DNA of 15,441 bases, taken from assembly GCA_947483095.1 (NCBI GenBank), contig CANKLD010000025.1:1-15441 (forward strand), written 5' to 3'. The DNA is from Bacteroidota bacterium. Its GTDB lineage: Bacteria > Bacteroidota > Bacteroidia > Flavobacteriales > Flavobacteriaceae. Under the pieces are notes generated by a model, which saw only the letters and a program-made list of their open reading frames with translations, did not search any database and was not told the origin of the DNA. Below, piece after piece: positions 15,099 to 15,441 of the stretch (positions are counted from its first letter, which is position 1; each line of letters begins with the position of its first letter). The translations under genes were made by a program, and so were the position numbers.

Positions 15099-15441
15099 TG
15101 GATAATGAAAATTGTAGGCCGATTGTGTAAATCAATTTTTGTTTTTTTCCAATTTACAACACGCATCGTTTTAATATATTCTGAAGGTAAAGTGATATCA
15201 GTTGCTACACAAAGATACGTTTCAGGATGTAGGGAGCTAAGAATATCCTCCAACATTTTATTGTTTCTATATGGGGTTTCAATAAAAATTTGTGATTGAT
15301 TTTTACCAATTGATAATTTTTCCAGATTTTTAATTGCCTCTTTTTTCTCGGCTGCATCAATTGGAATATATCCGTTAAAAGCAAAATTTTGTCCGTTCAT
15401 TCCAGAAGCCATAATAGCTAATAAAATGGAGGAAGGCCCTA
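15089..15441 (-). CDS. Tetrapyrrole-methylase-fold SAM-dependent methyltransferase, partial (RsmI-like)
   Basis: This is the C-terminal part of a SAM-dependent methyltransferase. The frame is open to the right edge (117 codons visible including the stop), so the true start lies outside the window; an internal ATG at 15412 is not the start. The visible protein begins GPSSILLAIMASGMNGQNFA and continues with FNGYIPIDAAEKKEAIKNLE and IFIETPYRNNKMLEDIL. This is the second half of the fold shared by RsmI, the 16S rRNA cytidine 2'-O-methyltransferase. The GPSS, FxGYIP and ET/PYR stretches correspond to RsmI's GPCA, FxGFLP and ESTHR. Flavobacteria appear to carry RsmI and a paralogue annotated only as SAM-dependent methyltransferase, and this looks more like the paralogue. 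The target is therefore left open. Confidence 0.85.
   Translation of the reverse strand, partial: GPSSILLAIMASGMNGQNFAFNGYIPIDAAEKKEAIKNLEKLSIGKNQSQIFIETPYRNNKMLEDILSSLHPETYLCVATDITLPSEYIKTMRVVNWKKTKIDLHNRPTIFIIHKM

Noticed and set aside
15105..15299. A 64-codon plus-strand frame at the right edge
   Set aside because: It is antisense to the recognisable methyltransferase C-terminus and has no features of its own.

Overview
The window looks like a chromosomal segment from a member of the Flavobacteriaceae, most likely Flavobacterium or a close relative. Four things suggest this: the DNA is strongly AT-rich; several intergenic regions carry the Bacteroidota promoter form TTG-N(19-20)-TAnnTTTG instead of the enterobacterial form; most starts lack a clear Shine-Dalgarno; and the proteins are of Bacteroidota type. 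It is mostly housekeeping and envelope-maintenance DNA, with one small accessory patch in the middle. I found no tRNA, rRNA, CRISPR array, transposase or prophage gene.

Layout. Positions 1-1280 (minus) hold most of prfC, the release factor 3 GTPase, which runs off the left edge. From a divergent intergenic region, a plus-strand set runs from 1498 to 5986: a two-domain parvulin foldase, a SurA-like foldase and a MoxR AAA+ ATPase, closed by a strong terminator. A mitochondrial-type aconitase (6250-8514) has its own promoter and a strong GAAA-loop terminator. The accessory patch, about 8567-9674, holds a minus-strand higBA toxin-antitoxin pair, possible gene relics, an 11-bp direct repeat on either side of the pair, and a 59-bp imperfect palindrome. 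An APC-family amino-acid permease (9675-11087) follows, convergent with a DegP/HtrA protease (11162-12562, minus) across a bidirectional terminator. Divergent from degP is the set dapF, a GNAT acetyltransferase gene and mltG (12687-15072). The right edge holds the C-terminal part of a tetrapyrrole-methylase-fold methyltransferase (minus).

How the genes fit together. The foldases and DegP are an extracytoplasmic protein-folding and quality-control theme. DapF (diaminopimelate for peptidoglycan) and MltG (endolytic transglycosylase) are a cell-wall theme. Aconitase serves the TCA cycle, RF3 serves translation termination, and the permease serves amino-acid uptake.

I do not see a convincing undescribed multi-gene system. 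The signals most worth a second look are non-coding: a 14-bp tandem repeat upstream of the foldase promoter, helically phased GTTTAAC-type repeats between degP and dapF, a perfect hairpin upstream of aconitase, and the repeat and relic structure around higBA.
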